Assembly (NCBI GenBank): GCA_031258545.1
Contig: JAIRMU010000023.1
Span: 21,198-85,197, forward strand
DNA length: 64,000 nucleotides
Reading direction: 5' to 3'
Source: Puniceicoccales bacterium
GTDB lineage: Bacteria; Verrucomicrobiota; Verrucomicrobiia; Opitutales; UBA9783
Shown: piece after piece, positions 40,635 through 50,077 of the stretch
Layout: each line of letters starts with the position of its first letter
Position numbering within the stretch: position 1 is the first letter of the stretch
Translations under genes and position numbers: made by a program
Notes under the pieces: generated by a model
The model's database searches: none
Told to the model about the DNA's origin: nothing
What the model saw: only the letters and a program-made list of their open reading frames with translations

Positions 40635-41117
40635 TTAAAGCTTCAACTTTACATAACGATCAGCCGATCCCCCTCCTTTAACCGTTATGGCAAGCCCCTG
40701 TGTATCTTCATACATCATTTTCGCGGTACCACTTGCAGTAGGTGCTGTTGTTTCACCCTCCGTAAAAGTATCCCCTGCGCGATAGCTTACCAAAGTAGCA
40801 TAATCTTCATTAGCTACTTGTTTAATAACGCTTGTATACCCGGAATTGGTCCCTGTTTTTGTCCCATCTTTAATTTCATATTGAACGATCGTTGTAAAGT
40901 CTATCTGATCCACGCCATTCTCCAACATATATTGTTGCGCCGCACCCCAAACTTGGCGCATATTATTTCGAATAGATGTCTCCAGAGCCTTCCACCTCGC
41001 TCGTTGGAATGCAGGCACCGCCAGCGAAGCCAAAATACCAATAATCGTGACAACAATCATGATTTCAACCAACGTGAAACCCCGCAACCTATTTAAAAAC
41101 TTATTTCTTTCCATCAT
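40635..41117 (-). CDS. Type IV pilin-like protein
   Basis: 160 aa. Prepilin peptidase site LRG/FTLVEIMIVVTIIGIL with Glu5 of the mature protein, then a long N-terminal helix and a small Thr/Gly-rich globular domain. This is the standard type IVa pilin/pseudopilin start. Single gene with its own promoter and terminator, as expected for a major pilin; a GspG-like pseudopilin is the alternative. Two adjacent ATGs are possible starts; the promoter position favours 41117. Confidence 0.88.
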   Translation of the reverse strand: MMERNKFLNRLRGFTLVEIMIVVTIIGILASLAVPAFQRARWKALETSIRNNMRQVWGAAQQYMLENGVDQIDFTTIVQYEIKDGTKTGTNSGYTSVIKQVANEDYATLVSYRAGDTFTEGETTAPTASGTAKMMYEDTQGLAITVKGGGSADRYVKLKL

Positions 41118-41123
41118 GAAATA

Positions 41124-41152
41124 ATTGTACGAACAAAAAAATATTTTGGCAA
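41124..41152 (-). promoter_or_regulatory. Promoter of the pilin gene, apparently leaderless
   Basis: Minus strand TTGCCA (41147-41152), 17-nt spacer, TACAAT (41124-41129), exactly 6 nt (TATTTC) before the ATG at 41117. Both boxes match 5 of 6. The predicted start is the A of the ATG. Confidence 0.6.
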
Positions 41153-41533
41153 TAAAAAAATAAAATATGTGATAAATAATTCAATTTTGACCATAACCTT
41201 TTTCAAATACCACTGCACTGATGCTTCTGATGCTCAGCAAGTAGTCGTAATCTTAACAATCGTCTGCTAAATGTAAAAATCCTTACTTTCATGTTGCCAC
41301 ATTCCAAAAGAATACACCCACAGACTTGTAAAAATAAGCTTGCTTGTATTTTTTTTAAATAAGGAAATTCAACATATTTTTAAATAGCACATAGTATCTA
41401 CTTCAGACACCGATGTTCTACTCCCTTATCTTATATTAATGTTAGAAGATTACATTTTAACGTTACCTCGTAAAAATCCCACACTTTGACATTGCCTCGG
41501 ATGCCATGAGTTTTTTTCATTATAACAAAACTT
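41153..41533. other. Non-coding region between pilin and tRNA-Leu
   Basis: No credible ORF. One AT-rich terminator-like hairpin (41330-41356) is present without an obvious gene in front of it. Confidence 0.4.
41330..41356 (+). terminator. Orphan terminator-like hairpin
   Basis: AAAAATAAGC TT GCTTGTATTT followed by a run of T on the plus strand; the stem has one G-T and one mismatch. No plus-strand gene precedes it, so it could end a small RNA or be a chance AT-rich fold. Confidence 0.3.
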
Positions 41534-41617
41534 GCTTAGGTGGTGGAATGGTAGACACGCACGCTTGAGGGGCGTGTGCCGAAGGGCATAGGGGTTCGAG
41601 TCCCCTTCTAAGCACCA
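41534..41617 (+). tRNA. tRNA-Leu (anticodon GAG)
   Basis: Class II tRNA: acceptor GCTTAGG / TCTAAGC, D-arm with GGTAGACACG, anticodon loop TTGAGGG, long variable arm GTGCCGAAGGGCAT, T-arm GGGG TTCGAGT CCCC, encoded CCA. 19 bases upstream of serS and probably co-transcribed. Confidence 0.94.
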
Positions 41618-41636
41618 AATCTTCTCTTTATCTATT

Positions 41637-42896
41637 ATGTTGGATATTCATTGGTTTCGAAACGCGTTCGACGAAGTGCAAGGTGGCGTTGCAAAAAAAC
41701 ATTTTGTGTGTAACCTGGAAAAAGTGCGCCAATTGGATAATGAACGTATCGTCCATCTAAAAGCCTACGAGTCTGCACGCGCAGAGCAACAATCGGCAAA
41801 CAAACGCATGGCAAGTCTCGATAAGTCATCCGAGGAATTTCAAACATTGATCCAGTCGTTAAAAACCTTATCTGCTCACGTAAAGCAGTTGGAAGAATCT
41901 TACCATTGTGCCGAGCAACTTTTCCTCAAAGAATGGTTGGCCGTTCCCAATGTACCTCACACATCGGTTCCCATTGGGAAAGATGCCCAAGATAATCAAG
42001 AAATATATCAGTGGCAACCTTCCCAAAATCCGTCCGGCGATGCACGTCCCCACTTCGATATTCCCCATTTCGAACGTTGGCTCGATTTCCGCCGAGGAAC
42101 GCAGGTTATGGGGGCCGGATTTCCATTTTACATCGGCCCCATAGCCAGACTTGTTCGTGCGCTCATCGCATTTTTTTTGGAAGAAGCGTACGCCCACGGA
42201 TACCTTGAACTCCTAACGCCCCTTATGGTTAATGCCGCAAGCGCAACGGCCACCGGCCAATTGCCCGATAAAGAAGGCATGATGTACGCCACCGCAGAAG
42301 GGTATCTGATCCCAACCGCCGAAGTTCCGGTAACAAACTTTGTTCGCGATGAAATTTTAGACGAAGCTGAGCTGCCAAAAAAATGCTGTGCCTACTCGGC
42401 TTGTTTCCGAAGAGAAGCGGGCAGCTGGGGAAAAGAAGTTCGTGGCCTCAATCGCTTGCACCAATTCGACAAGGTTGAATTGGTTCAATGGACTCTAGCC
42501 GAAACGAGTTTCGATTGTCTAGAAGCTTTGAGAAAAGACGCAGAAATCCTCCTGCAAAAATTGGATCTCCCTTATCGCGTCTTGTCCATTTGTACGGGCG
42601 ACATGGGCTTCTCGCATGCAAAACAATACGACCTAGAGGTGTGGGCCGCCGGACAAAAACGTTGGCTTGAGGTATCCAGTTGCAGTAATTTTACAGATTT
42701 TCAAGCACGTCGTGCCAATATTCGATACCGTACACCGCAAGGCGATTTACGGTTTGTGCATACGTTAAACGGTTCCGCCTTGGCCATTCCACGCGTTTTG
42801 GCAGCCATTTTGGAAAATAATTTTCAAAGTAACGGACGGGTAAAAATTCCATCTGTACTCCACAAATGGCTTCCCGAAACGGAAATCGAATTCTAG
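41637..42896 (+). CDS. serS: Serine--tRNA ligase
   Basis: 419 aa, class II. An N-terminal coiled-coil arm (residues about 25-105) for the tRNA-Ser long arm, then the core with TAEVPVTN, motif 2 ACFRREAGSWGKEVRGLNRL and motif 3 TLNGSALAIPRVLAAILEN. Start ATG at 41637. It follows tRNA-Leu closely. It is convergent with murD. Confidence 0.94.
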   Translation: MLDIHWFRNAFDEVQGGVAKKHFVCNLEKVRQLDNERIVHLKAYESARAEQQSANKRMASLDKSSEEFQTLIQSLKTLSAHVKQLEESYHCAEQLFLKEWLAVPNVPHTSVPIGKDAQDNQEIYQWQPSQNPSGDARPHFDIPHFERWLDFRRGTQVMGAGFPFYIGPIARLVRALIAFFLEEAYAHGYLELLTPLMVNAASATATGQLPDKEGMMYATAEGYLIPTAEVPVTNFVRDEILDEAELPKKCCAYSACFRREAGSWGKEVRGLNRLHQFDKVELVQWTLAETSFDCLEALRKDAEILLQKLDLPYRVLSICTGDMGFSHAKQYDLEVWAAGQKRWLEVSSCSNFTDFQARRANIRYRTPQGDLRFVHTLNGSALAIPRVLAAILENNFQSNGRVKIPSVLHKWLPETEIEF

Positions 42897-43047
42897 GTGA
42901 GCCATGTTCATGCGGGTACGTTTTACATGCCACATTGCAATCATGGTCGCACGTAAAACCGTCTGTCTCAAAGGTGATGCCAAAAGAACAATATAGTTTT
43001 ATCATCGGAAAGTTACTCGCCACACAGATAGACCTAGGCTTTGGAAA

Positions 43048-44364
43048 TTACTTTTGCCATGGGGTCATCTCGTTTTCCGATTTACTTATTTGTGCAACGA
43101 GCGTTTCAAAATAAGTACCGCGTTCGGCGTAATTTTCGAATTGATCCCAACTTGCAAAACCTGGACTAAAAACGATGGCAGCCTTTTCGTCGCCAATGCA
43201 AAGCATCTTGAAAACATTTTCAAGACTATCGGATAAAACACATGGGGCACGAATAGACGTATTTTTTAGGAATAACGTGTACAAAGGAGGCCCCGTTTCT
43301 CCGATCAAATAAATTGTTTGCACATTCGAGTATTTTTCAAAAACCTTTACATAATCATCGAGACACTCTCCTTTGGATTGACCTCCCAAAATCCAATAGA
43401 CATTGGGATAATCCTTAAAACTGGCAAGAGCAGCTTGCAGCGCATGTAAATTGGTTGCCTTCGAGTCTTCCCAAAATTCAACGCGCCGCACCGTTCGCAC
43501 TTTATGCAGTCGATGCGATGGTTGTTTAAAACGATGTAAACAATGCTCAAGTATCCGAAGTGGAATTTTGTTAAACTCACAAAAATACTTCAAAATGCAA
43601 AAATTTTCCACCTGCCCAATGGAAAAATTCAATGGGAATTGTTGTACCCAACGCAGATCACTTTCGGCGGGAGTCGACATAAAATGAGCACGTGGATGAT
43701 GCAAGCCGATGCGCAGGAGATTTTGCAAAGAGGGGCCTAAAAATACGTGACCTCCACCTTCCAAACAAAGTCTCGCCAAATGCGCTTTAGAGCGAAGATA
43801 ATGAGAAAAATTTCGATGGTAATTGAGATGATCGGGAGATAAATTGGTCCAAATAACTTGTAAAGGAGAAAAGTATTTCAATCCCCAAGCCTGAAAAGAG
43901 CTCACTTCGCACACGAGGTAAGTATCCCTGGAAATGCCTTGCAGAACAACATCGGCCAATACATTGCCATTGTTTCCCACCGCCAAAGCGGCTTGCCCCT
44001 GTTGCAGAAAAATTTGACTTAGGCATTCCGTTACGGACGTTTTGCCATTGGTACCCGTCACGGCTATCAATGGATTTTCGAGATAGGTTGCCGCAAAATC
44101 CAATTCATTCACGCATAAGATACGCGCTCTGTAAAAAGACTTTAGCCAAGGATGACAAGGGGGAAACCCCGGACTAAAAATGCCCAAAGCAAATTGTTGG
44201 ATATTGTCAGGCAACTGCGGTCCCCCTTGGTCAAATATTTCGTAAGGTATATGGAGGTGTTCTAGCAGACGTGCACAGGCAAGTCCGGAAACGCCTTTTC
44301 CCAAAATGGCAACCGGCTTCAATGTATGCAAACGCATGCCCCGATTACGCAAACAACTTTTCAT
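43048..44364 (-). CDS. murD: UDP-N-acetylmuramoylalanine--D-glutamate ligase
   Basis: Cytoplasmic peptidoglycan precursor ligase. N-terminal Rossmann-like ILGKGVSGLACARLL, ATP-binding VTGTNGKTSVTECL, NLSPDHLNYHRN and the C-terminal WILGGQSKGE are diagnostic. 438 aa. Start ATG 44364 is supported by a possible upstream promoter; ATG 44337 is also possible. It stands apart from the usual dcw cluster. Confidence 0.93.
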   Translation of the reverse strand: MKSCLRNRGMRLHTLKPVAILGKGVSGLACARLLEHLHIPYEIFDQGGPQLPDNIQQFALGIFSPGFPPCHPWLKSFYRARILCVNELDFAATYLENPLIAVTGTNGKTSVTECLSQIFLQQGQAALAVGNNGNVLADVVLQGISRDTYLVCEVSSFQAWGLKYFSPLQVIWTNLSPDHLNYHRNFSHYLRSKAHLARLCLEGGGHVFLGPSLQNLLRIGLHHPRAHFMSTPAESDLRWVQQFPLNFSIGQVENFCILKYFCEFNKIPLRILEHCLHRFKQPSHRLHKVRTVRRVEFWEDSKATNLHALQAALASFKDYPNVYWILGGQSKGECLDDYVKVFEKYSNVQTIYLIGETGPPLYTLFLKNTSIRAPCVLSDSLENVFKMLCIGDEKAAIVFSPGFASWDQFENYAERGTYFETLVAQISKSENEMTPWQK

Positions 44365-44545
44365 ACAATAGGTACCATATCCACATTAAAAACCATTCCA
44401 AAATTTAAAAAAATAACTACTACATTATACTCACATGTGTCTTCATTAACAACCCCATCTCCCTCTTTTTACTTCATACTTAAACGTATTCTTACCTTGC
44501 TTTATACATAAAATTTTCAATAGTGGAAATTAAAAAGGCCACACA

Positions 44546-45937
44546 TTGAGCGAAATTTGGGATGCAATCGTCATGGGCGCAGGTATGTCGGGATTGGGTG
44601 CCGGCATACGCCTCGCCTTAGCCGGTAAAAAAGTAATTTTACTGGAAAGGCACAATACCGTAGGAGGTCTCAATGGATACTATTATCGGAATGGTTTCAA
44701 ATACGATGTTGGCCTGCACGCCATGACCAATTTTGTATCTCAAGGAAATAAAGGAAAACCTTTTAGTAAATTGTGCCGCCAACTAAGATTACCCTACGAA
44801 GCATTTCAATTGGCCGAACAAATACGATCGTGCATTCATTTTCCGCATACCCAATTGTATTTCAACAACGATTTTGAACTCCTGCGTTCCGAAATTGCTC
44901 AAAAATTTCCATCCTACATCGACGCCTTTGATCGACTGACAAAGACCATTATCGCGTTGAATGACACCGCATTAAGTGGCACAAATTTTATTTCAACACG
45001 CGCACATTTAAAAGATTTCATAAAAGATAACGCGCTGCGTGAAATGTTGTTATTGCCTCTCCTTTATTACGGCAGCGCCCATGTGAACGATATCGATTGG
45101 CGCCAATTTGCCATTTTATTCAAAGCCATATATTTGGAAGGATTCGCGCGACCCCGCGGCGGTGTCCGCACTATTTTGCATCTATTAAGAGAACATTACC
45201 GCAAGTTGGGAGGTATTTTACGCGTAAAAACCCCTGTTGTATTCGTTACCATTGAAAACAATCGCGCTATGGAAGTACATTTACAAACAGGGGAAATTTT
45301 ACGAGCCCACCAAATATTTTCTTCGATAGGCCATCGCGAAACTCTACGGTTGCTCCACAGCGATAATACGATTTCACACGATGCACAAACCTTAAGTTTT
45401 TTGGAAACCATAACCACTTTGCCAGGTCCTCCGCAGATGCATAACTGGCACAATACGATCGTTTTTTACAATGATTTCGAGTCCGTTAATTATGCAATAC
45501 CCGAAACATGCGTTGACCTACACAGCGGTGTTGTGTGTATTCCCGAAAACTACCAAGACGACGCTCCGCAAACCCATACCACATTGCGCACCACCCATCT
45601 GGCCAACTACGATGTTTGGAAATCACTTCCTCACACCGAATACCTTACCACCAAACAATATTATCTTCTACAATCACGCCAAAAGGCTTTTATCATCTTG
45701 GGACAAGCTCCAAAAACACAACCCATCGCAGAAGACATCTTTACACCGCTAACGGTAGAACGTTACACAGGCCACATCCAAGGAGCCGTTTATGGACATC
45801 CCAACAAAATAAGAGATGGCAACGTCGGCCTAACAAACCTTTTCATTTGTGGAACCGATCAAGGGTTTTTGGGAATTGTAGGCGCTTTACTGAGCGGCAT
45901 TTCCATGGTCAACTATCATACGCTGCAATCGAAATAA
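44546..45937 (+). CDS. FAD-dependent oxidoreductase, phytoene desaturase/CrtISO-like
   Basis: 463 aa. Dinucleotide-binding start VMGAGMSGLGAGIRLALAG, then LERHNTVGGLNGYYYRNGF and a C-terminal FICGTDQGFLGIVGALLSG that closes the FAD site. The pattern fits the CrtI/CrtISO/retinol-saturase group. TTG start at 44546 with AAAAAGG 8 nt upstream. No carotenoid genes are next to it, so the substrate (carotenoid, sterol-like or other isoprenoid) is uncertain. Confidence 0.8.
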   Translation: MSEIWDAIVMGAGMSGLGAGIRLALAGKKVILLERHNTVGGLNGYYYRNGFKYDVGLHAMTNFVSQGNKGKPFSKLCRQLRLPYEAFQLAEQIRSCIHFPHTQLYFNNDFELLRSEIAQKFPSYIDAFDRLTKTIIALNDTALSGTNFISTRAHLKDFIKDNALREMLLLPLLYYGSAHVNDIDWRQFAILFKAIYLEGFARPRGGVRTILHLLREHYRKLGGILRVKTPVVFVTIENNRAMEVHLQTGEILRAHQIFSSIGHRETLRLLHSDNTISHDAQTLSFLETITTLPGPPQMHNWHNTIVFYNDFESVNYAIPETCVDLHSGVVCIPENYQDDAPQTHTTLRTTHLANYDVWKSLPHTEYLTTKQYYLLQSRQKAFIILGQAPKTQPIAEDIFTPLTVERYTGHIQGAVYGHPNKIRDGNVGLTNLFICGTDQGFLGIVGALLSGISMVNYHTLQSK

Positions 45938-46017
45938 AAGGATGTTTCCGTACATCCACAAAAATAACAAAAACGGTTGACTTTTCAATACTCCCATTTA
46001 CCTTAAACGTCATCAGC

Positions 46018-46094
46018 GGGGTAGTAGTTCAGTTGGTTAGAACGCCTGCCTGTCACGCAGGAGGTCGCGAGTTCGAGTCTCGTCTATCCCGCCA
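46018..46094 (+). tRNA. tRNA-Asp (anticodon GTC)
   Basis: Acceptor GGGGTAG / CTATCCC, D-arm GTTC...GAAC, anticodon loop CTGTCAC, T-arm CGAG TTCGAGT CTCG, encoded CCA. Confidence 0.94.
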
Positions 46095-46402
46095 AAATTG
46101 AATCTCCTTGAAAACAGCCTATTACGTACCAGTGCGTTATAAGTGTTATCGTTTGTATTATTAAAATAACCTGTAAAGGGGCGTTTGTTATATAAAGATC
46201 CTTTATAATATTAATATTTGTCGACAACTTTAAAAACGTATACCGCAGTTAATTTGCAGCTTCTACCTAAATAGCCACTACATTGAAAATCCCAAGTTGC
46301 AGGATAGCCTCACACAACTACTTAAAACGATGAGATAGGCAAATCCACCTGCACAGCTTTACGGAATAACACCGGATGGTGATTACATCTTTAATAGTTT
46401 AA
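46095..46402. other. Non-coding region between tRNA-Asp and tRNA-Ser
   Basis: No ORF or structured element supported in this 300-base stretch. Confidence 0.4.
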
Positions 46403-46495
46403 TGGCGGAGAGAGAGGGATTTGAACCCTCGAAGCCCTTTTTGAGAACTTACCTTCTTAGCAGGAAGGCGCTTTAGACCACTCAGCCATCTCTCC
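46403..46495 (-). tRNA. tRNA-Ser (anticodon GCT)
   Basis: Class II tRNA on the minus strand: GGAGAGATGGCTGAG start, anticodon loop CTGCTAA, long variable arm, T-loop TTCAAAT, acceptor CTCTCTCC with CCA. Reads AGC/AGT. Confidence 0.94.
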
Positions 46496-46792
46496 TCAAA
46501 ATGGATGCTTGTCCAAAAGAATGGATTTCATGGAAAAAGTCAACGGCTAAACGTACAAAACACATGCAACGCAAACACGCGTCTCAGTATTGAGATACCC
46601 CTACTTGAATCAATCACGAGGATACGCAAAAGTGGGTCTCACGGCTAACTGTAGATTTTCTACAACCTTTACATCCATACGCAACGGTCCACATGTTTAA
46701 ATATGGGGTAACGGCAAGTTTAGCCGAACCGTACGTAACAATTCTGCTGCAGATTTACTTGAAAAAAATGATATGCAATTTAGTTTAACTAC

Positions 46793-48340
46793 GTGACTTA
46801 CACCCTACATCCCATTTTGAAAATGATTACGGGTACGCTTTGTTCTCGCATCTTGGGATTGTTGAGAGATGTCGTATTTTTTGCCATTTTGGGTTCCGGG
46901 ATGCAAGCTTCTGCCTTTCTAATTGCATTTGCAATTCCCAATTTGTTCCGGCGTTTGTGCGGGGAAGGCGCCCTCAATGCCGCATTTATTCCCGTGTTTG
47001 CCCAAAGACTCGTTCATCAAAAATCTTCTTCGGGACATTTCCTTAACCTTTTTTTTTCACGAGTTAATATTTACCTGGGGATATGCATCGCAGCAAGCAT
47101 GGTTTTTTTGTACGGTTTGCAAACTTACGCTCCGATCCCTCATCGATGGGAAACGGTTATAAACTTAACGTGCATCATGTTGCCGTATTTGTGGTTTATT
47201 TGTTTAGCAGCGTTGTACAACGGGACTCTCAACGTTTTGAACGCATTTTCTTTGACGGCATTTTCTCCCGTTTTACTCAACGTCTCTATGCTCCTAAGTT
47301 TGGCCATAAGCACACGTCTCGAAAACGATCAGACACGCATTTTAATTGTATCTTTCGGGGTTGTTGTCGGAGGATTTTTTCAATGGCACCTCCCCAGAAA
47401 TCAACTGAAGAGTCTAAAAGCATGGCAGCCAAAATTTTGCTGGCAGTCGGATCAAGATCTGAAACGCATTTGGGGGTTGTTTATTCCCGGCGTACTGGGT
47501 GCAGCTATATTTCAAATCAATACGCTCTTGGGACGTTTATTGGCATTTTCGATTGATGAACAGGCCGTATCACTGCTGTATTTGTCCAATCGATTTTTAG
47601 AGTTACCCCTCGGCTTATTTGCTTTTGCGATCATCTCCGTATTATTACCCCAACTGTCCTTGTGCGAAGCGCAGCGTAAATCAAGGGAAGCCAACACCAT
47701 CCTGCAAAACAGCCTACATCTGTTGCTCACGCTTCTTTTGGCGGCCAGTGTAGGATTATTTTTACTGGCAGAACCCATATTGAACTTATTTTTTTGCTGG
47801 GGTAAATTTTCTGTTAGCGATGTGCAATCGGCCGTACCCTTATTAAAAATTTTTTCCATTGGACTGCCCTTTTTTGGATTAACCGCCTTACTAACACGCG
47901 TATTTTACGCCCACAAAGACACAAAAACACCTGTTCGCATCGCCATTTACGCGCTTATTTTATACCTTATTACCGCTTTTGCATGCATCCATTTCTATAA
48001 AGCCGCCGGCCTCGCATTAGCCTCTATATCAAGCACGATCTCACAATTTCTATTCCTTTGGCATATTTTGACTAAACGATACACGCATTACCAACTCAAA
48101 TTGATGCCCTTAATTGCAAAAAAAATACCCTGCATGCTATTATTGGGGACCTTCGTCTACACAGCATCTCGGTGGTTATCCGTCGAAAGTCAAAAAATTG
48201 AAACCTGTTTTTCATTGGCGATCATCATCACCTTAAGTACACTTATTTACGGATTCAGCCTATTTTTTGTGGACAATCGCGCTTTTAAATGTCTGCAATC
48301 CATTTTACGCTTTCGAACACCTAAAGTTGCCAAGGATTAA
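46793..48340 (+). CDS. murJ: Lipid II flippase MurJ
   Basis: 515 aa with about 14 membrane helices. The N-terminal SRILGLLRDVVFFAILGSG, IPNLFRRLCGEGALNAAFIPVF and the RVFYAHKDTKTP loop are hallmarks of MurJ/MviN. It moves lipid II across the inner membrane for peptidoglycan assembly. GTG start at 46793. No Shine-Dalgarno is evident. A bent hairpin lies directly after the stop and is shared with csrA. Confidence 0.92.
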   Translation: MTYTLHPILKMITGTLCSRILGLLRDVVFFAILGSGMQASAFLIAFAIPNLFRRLCGEGALNAAFIPVFAQRLVHQKSSSGHFLNLFFSRVNIYLGICIAASMVFLYGLQTYAPIPHRWETVINLTCIMLPYLWFICLAALYNGTLNVLNAFSLTAFSPVLLNVSMLLSLAISTRLENDQTRILIVSFGVVVGGFFQWHLPRNQLKSLKAWQPKFCWQSDQDLKRIWGLFIPGVLGAAIFQINTLLGRLLAFSIDEQAVSLLYLSNRFLELPLGLFAFAIISVLLPQLSLCEAQRKSREANTILQNSLHLLLTLLLAASVGLFLLAEPILNLFFCWGKFSVSDVQSAVPLLKIFSIGLPFFGLTALLTRVFYAHKDTKTPVRIAIYALILYLITAFACIHFYKAAGLALASISSTISQFLFLWHILTKRYTHYQLKLMPLIAKKIPCMLLLGTFVYTASRWLSVESQKIETCFSLAIIITLSTLIYGFSLFFVDNRAFKCLQSILRFRTPKVAKD

Positions 48341-48365
48341 AAGGGAAGCGGCCTTAGGTCCGCTT
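48341..48365 (-). terminator. Terminator hairpin overlapping the csrA stop codon
   Basis: AAGCGG...CCGCTT stem (48346-48365) with two extra C-G pairs and the csrA TAA stop in its loop. On the minus strand CCCTTTTAA follows. It could serve csrA; on the plus strand no T-tract follows, so service to murJ is doubtful. Confidence 0.4.
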
Positions 48366-48593
48366 TGCATCCGTGGATGAAGTCTTTGCAATTTCCGGCA
48401 CCGTATGGATTGTCGGGCCTCCAGTGCTCATGGTAGCGTATACTTCTTTTCTAAGAATGCGGATACTCTGCGGGGCATTCACACCCAATTTAACACGCTC
48501 GTTTTCTATTTTAGAAACCAGAATCTCCACGCATTCTCCGCCGGGACAAAGAATGAGGATGGATTCATTGTTTTTACGTGTCAGGATAAGCAT
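48354..48593 (-). CDS. csrA: Carbon storage/translational regulator CsrA
   Basis: 79 aa RNA-binding dimer that blocks ribosome binding on target mRNAs and, in bacteria with FliW, controls flagellin synthesis. MLILTRKNNESILI and the core VSKIENERVKLGVNAP...RILRKEVY are clear. The usual length is 60-65; here an extra tail of about 20 residues (from about residue 58) rich in Thr and Ser is present. It is downstream of the flgN-like gene by 140 bases, as in typical flagellar clusters, although fliW is not visible. Confidence 0.93.
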   Translation of the reverse strand: MLILTRKNNESILILCPGGECVEILVSKIENERVKLGVNAPQSIRILRKEVYATMSTGGPTIHTVPEIAKTSSTDAKRT

Positions 48594-48734
48594 TTTTACG
48601 CCTTTATAAACTGAATATGCAGATAAACATTCTTCATAACACTTGTTTTACAATACAATCTTTTCGATACCTATTGAGGCCACGCACCTGGCATAAGAAA
48701 GAACTCAAGGCCAACGGTTGCCCAAAAATGTTCA

Positions 48735-49232
48735 TCATGACAACCCCTTAAGCTTAGAGGGTACAATCTGTTTACCAAATTTATTGCATGTTTGCGCATT
48801 GGGTAAAATTTGTTGCAATACCGAATTATTAATAAATTGCGCCTGTCCAAGTAGCTTTTGCTGCATTTGAGTTTTTGCTTTTATGCGATATCTAAGCGTA
48901 ACTACCTCTTCCACAAGCGCTTCGAATAGGGATTGCAAATTTTCAGGTACATATTTAGGGACTTCATTGAGCATCAAAGCTTCTTTACCATTCTCTTCGG
49001 CCAATTGTTGAACAAAAGCACTCCGATTGGCTGTTGCCGAATGATTGGCAGGCAGCTGTGCCTCAATTTTTGATGTCGCCTGAAGCAGTGAAATGGGATT
49101 GTGTTTCATCAGACAATTTTGTTGTTCGTAAATCAAGTTGAGCAACGCACCGTATTCCTCGATCTCTTTGCGAAAAGCATTTGCAAATTGGTCGTAACTA
49201 AAAGTATCGTTTGCGGTAGGTTGTGTTTTCAT
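48735..49232 (-). CDS. flgN: FlgN-like flagellar export chaperone
   Basis: 165 aa, mostly helical and soluble. The pattern of an N-terminal helix (FRKEIEEYGALLNLIYEQQNC), a middle with LQATSKIEAQLPA, and a C-terminal helix with LRYRIKAKTQMQQKLLGQAQFINNS matches FlgN, which carries hook-associated FlgK and FlgL to the export gate. Primary sequence conservation is low, so this rests on shape and on the nearby csrA. ATG at 49232 is preferred to an in-frame codon at 49250. Confidence 0.65.
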   Translation of the reverse strand: MKTQPTANDTFSYDQFANAFRKEIEEYGALLNLIYEQQNCLMKHNPISLLQATSKIEAQLPANHSATANRSAFVQQLAEENGKEALMLNEVPKYVPENLQSLFEALVEEVVTLRYRIKAKTQMQQKLLGQAQFINNSVLQQILPNAQTCNKFGKQIVPSKLKGLS

Positions 49233-49519
49233 GATTATACTGCCAATCAATCTGCGTATTCTCCGTGGAAAGGTTGCTCGTATTTGCGTTCAATGGTTAC
49301 ATGCTTCAAATCTGGTTGCCTGAGCCCGACAACCTTGCGCATGTTTGTAGGCCAAAACTCAAAATTTCTCCATTGTTTTGGTGGATGTAGTACAGATACG
49401 TTTTGTCGGATGCCGAGTTGCATAAAATCGTTTACTTGATTTCATACTTAGCAATCTTTATGCCAGCGGCACAAATCACAATCATGAGGCGTTACCCAAA
49501 CTAAACGCGCGTCCAACAA

Positions 49520-50077
49520 CTACGCGACAGCAACCGTCGAATTTGTTTGATGTGCCAAAAATTCTTTAAACCCATAAAGGTCTTCGAAGCACTTATAAGT
49601 TTCCGCATGTAGGGGATTGGGCGTTAACAACGCCGCATGAATATTTGCGGATAATCCCGCCTGCACATCCGAAAGCTTATCCCCAATCATCCAACATTGT
49701 TGGCAATCCAAATTAAATGCCTGTACACATTCTAAAATAAATCTAGGTGACGGTTTTCGGTAGACCTGTTTTTGTTCAGGCGTTTCGGTTGCCAAACAAA
49801 TTTTTGTAAAAAAATGCTCACCTAAGTCCAATAATTGTATCAGTCTTTGGGTACACGCTTGCGCCTGTTCCAAGGTATAATAACCGTATCCAACACCACT
49901 TTGGTTGGAAAATAAGAAAAACAACCATTGTTTTTCCAAAAAATATTGTAACGTCTCTCGAACACGCGGCAAAAGTTGAATTCTATTCGGATCGTACACG
50001 TACCCCTCATCGACGACCAGAGTACCATCTCTATCCAAGAATAGTGCTTTTCTTTTAGGCTGTGAGGGTTTCGGCAT
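49520..50077 (-). CDS. gmhB: D-glycero-beta-D-manno-heptose 1,7-bisphosphate 7-phosphatase
   Basis: HAD-superfamily phosphatase; middle step of ADP-heptose synthesis for LPS. ALFLDRDGTLVVDEGYVYDP carries the DxD nucleophile motif; FSNQSGVGYGYY and MIGDKLSDVQAG complete the active site. ATG at 50077 overlaps the end of the heptokinase gene by 23 bases, which points to coupled translation. About 185 aa, normal. Confidence 0.9.
   Translation of the reverse strand: MPKPSQPKRKALFLDRDGTLVVDEGYVYDPNRIQLLPRVRETLQYFLEKQWLFFLFSNQSGVGYGYYTLEQAQACTQRLIQLLDLGEHFFTKICLATETPEQKQVYRKPSPRFILECVQAFNLDCQQCWMIGDKLSDVQAGLSANIHAALLTPNPLHAETYKCFEDLYGFKEFLAHQTNSTVAVA

Noticed and set aside
42920..42959. Inverted repeat GTTTTACATGC/GCACGTAAAAC between serS and murD
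   Set aside because: Ten of eleven pairs form, but it has no T-tract on either strand; too weak to call a terminator.
44546..45937. Carotenoid biosynthesis locus
   Set aside because: Only one CrtI-like gene; no crtB, crtE or cyclase nearby.
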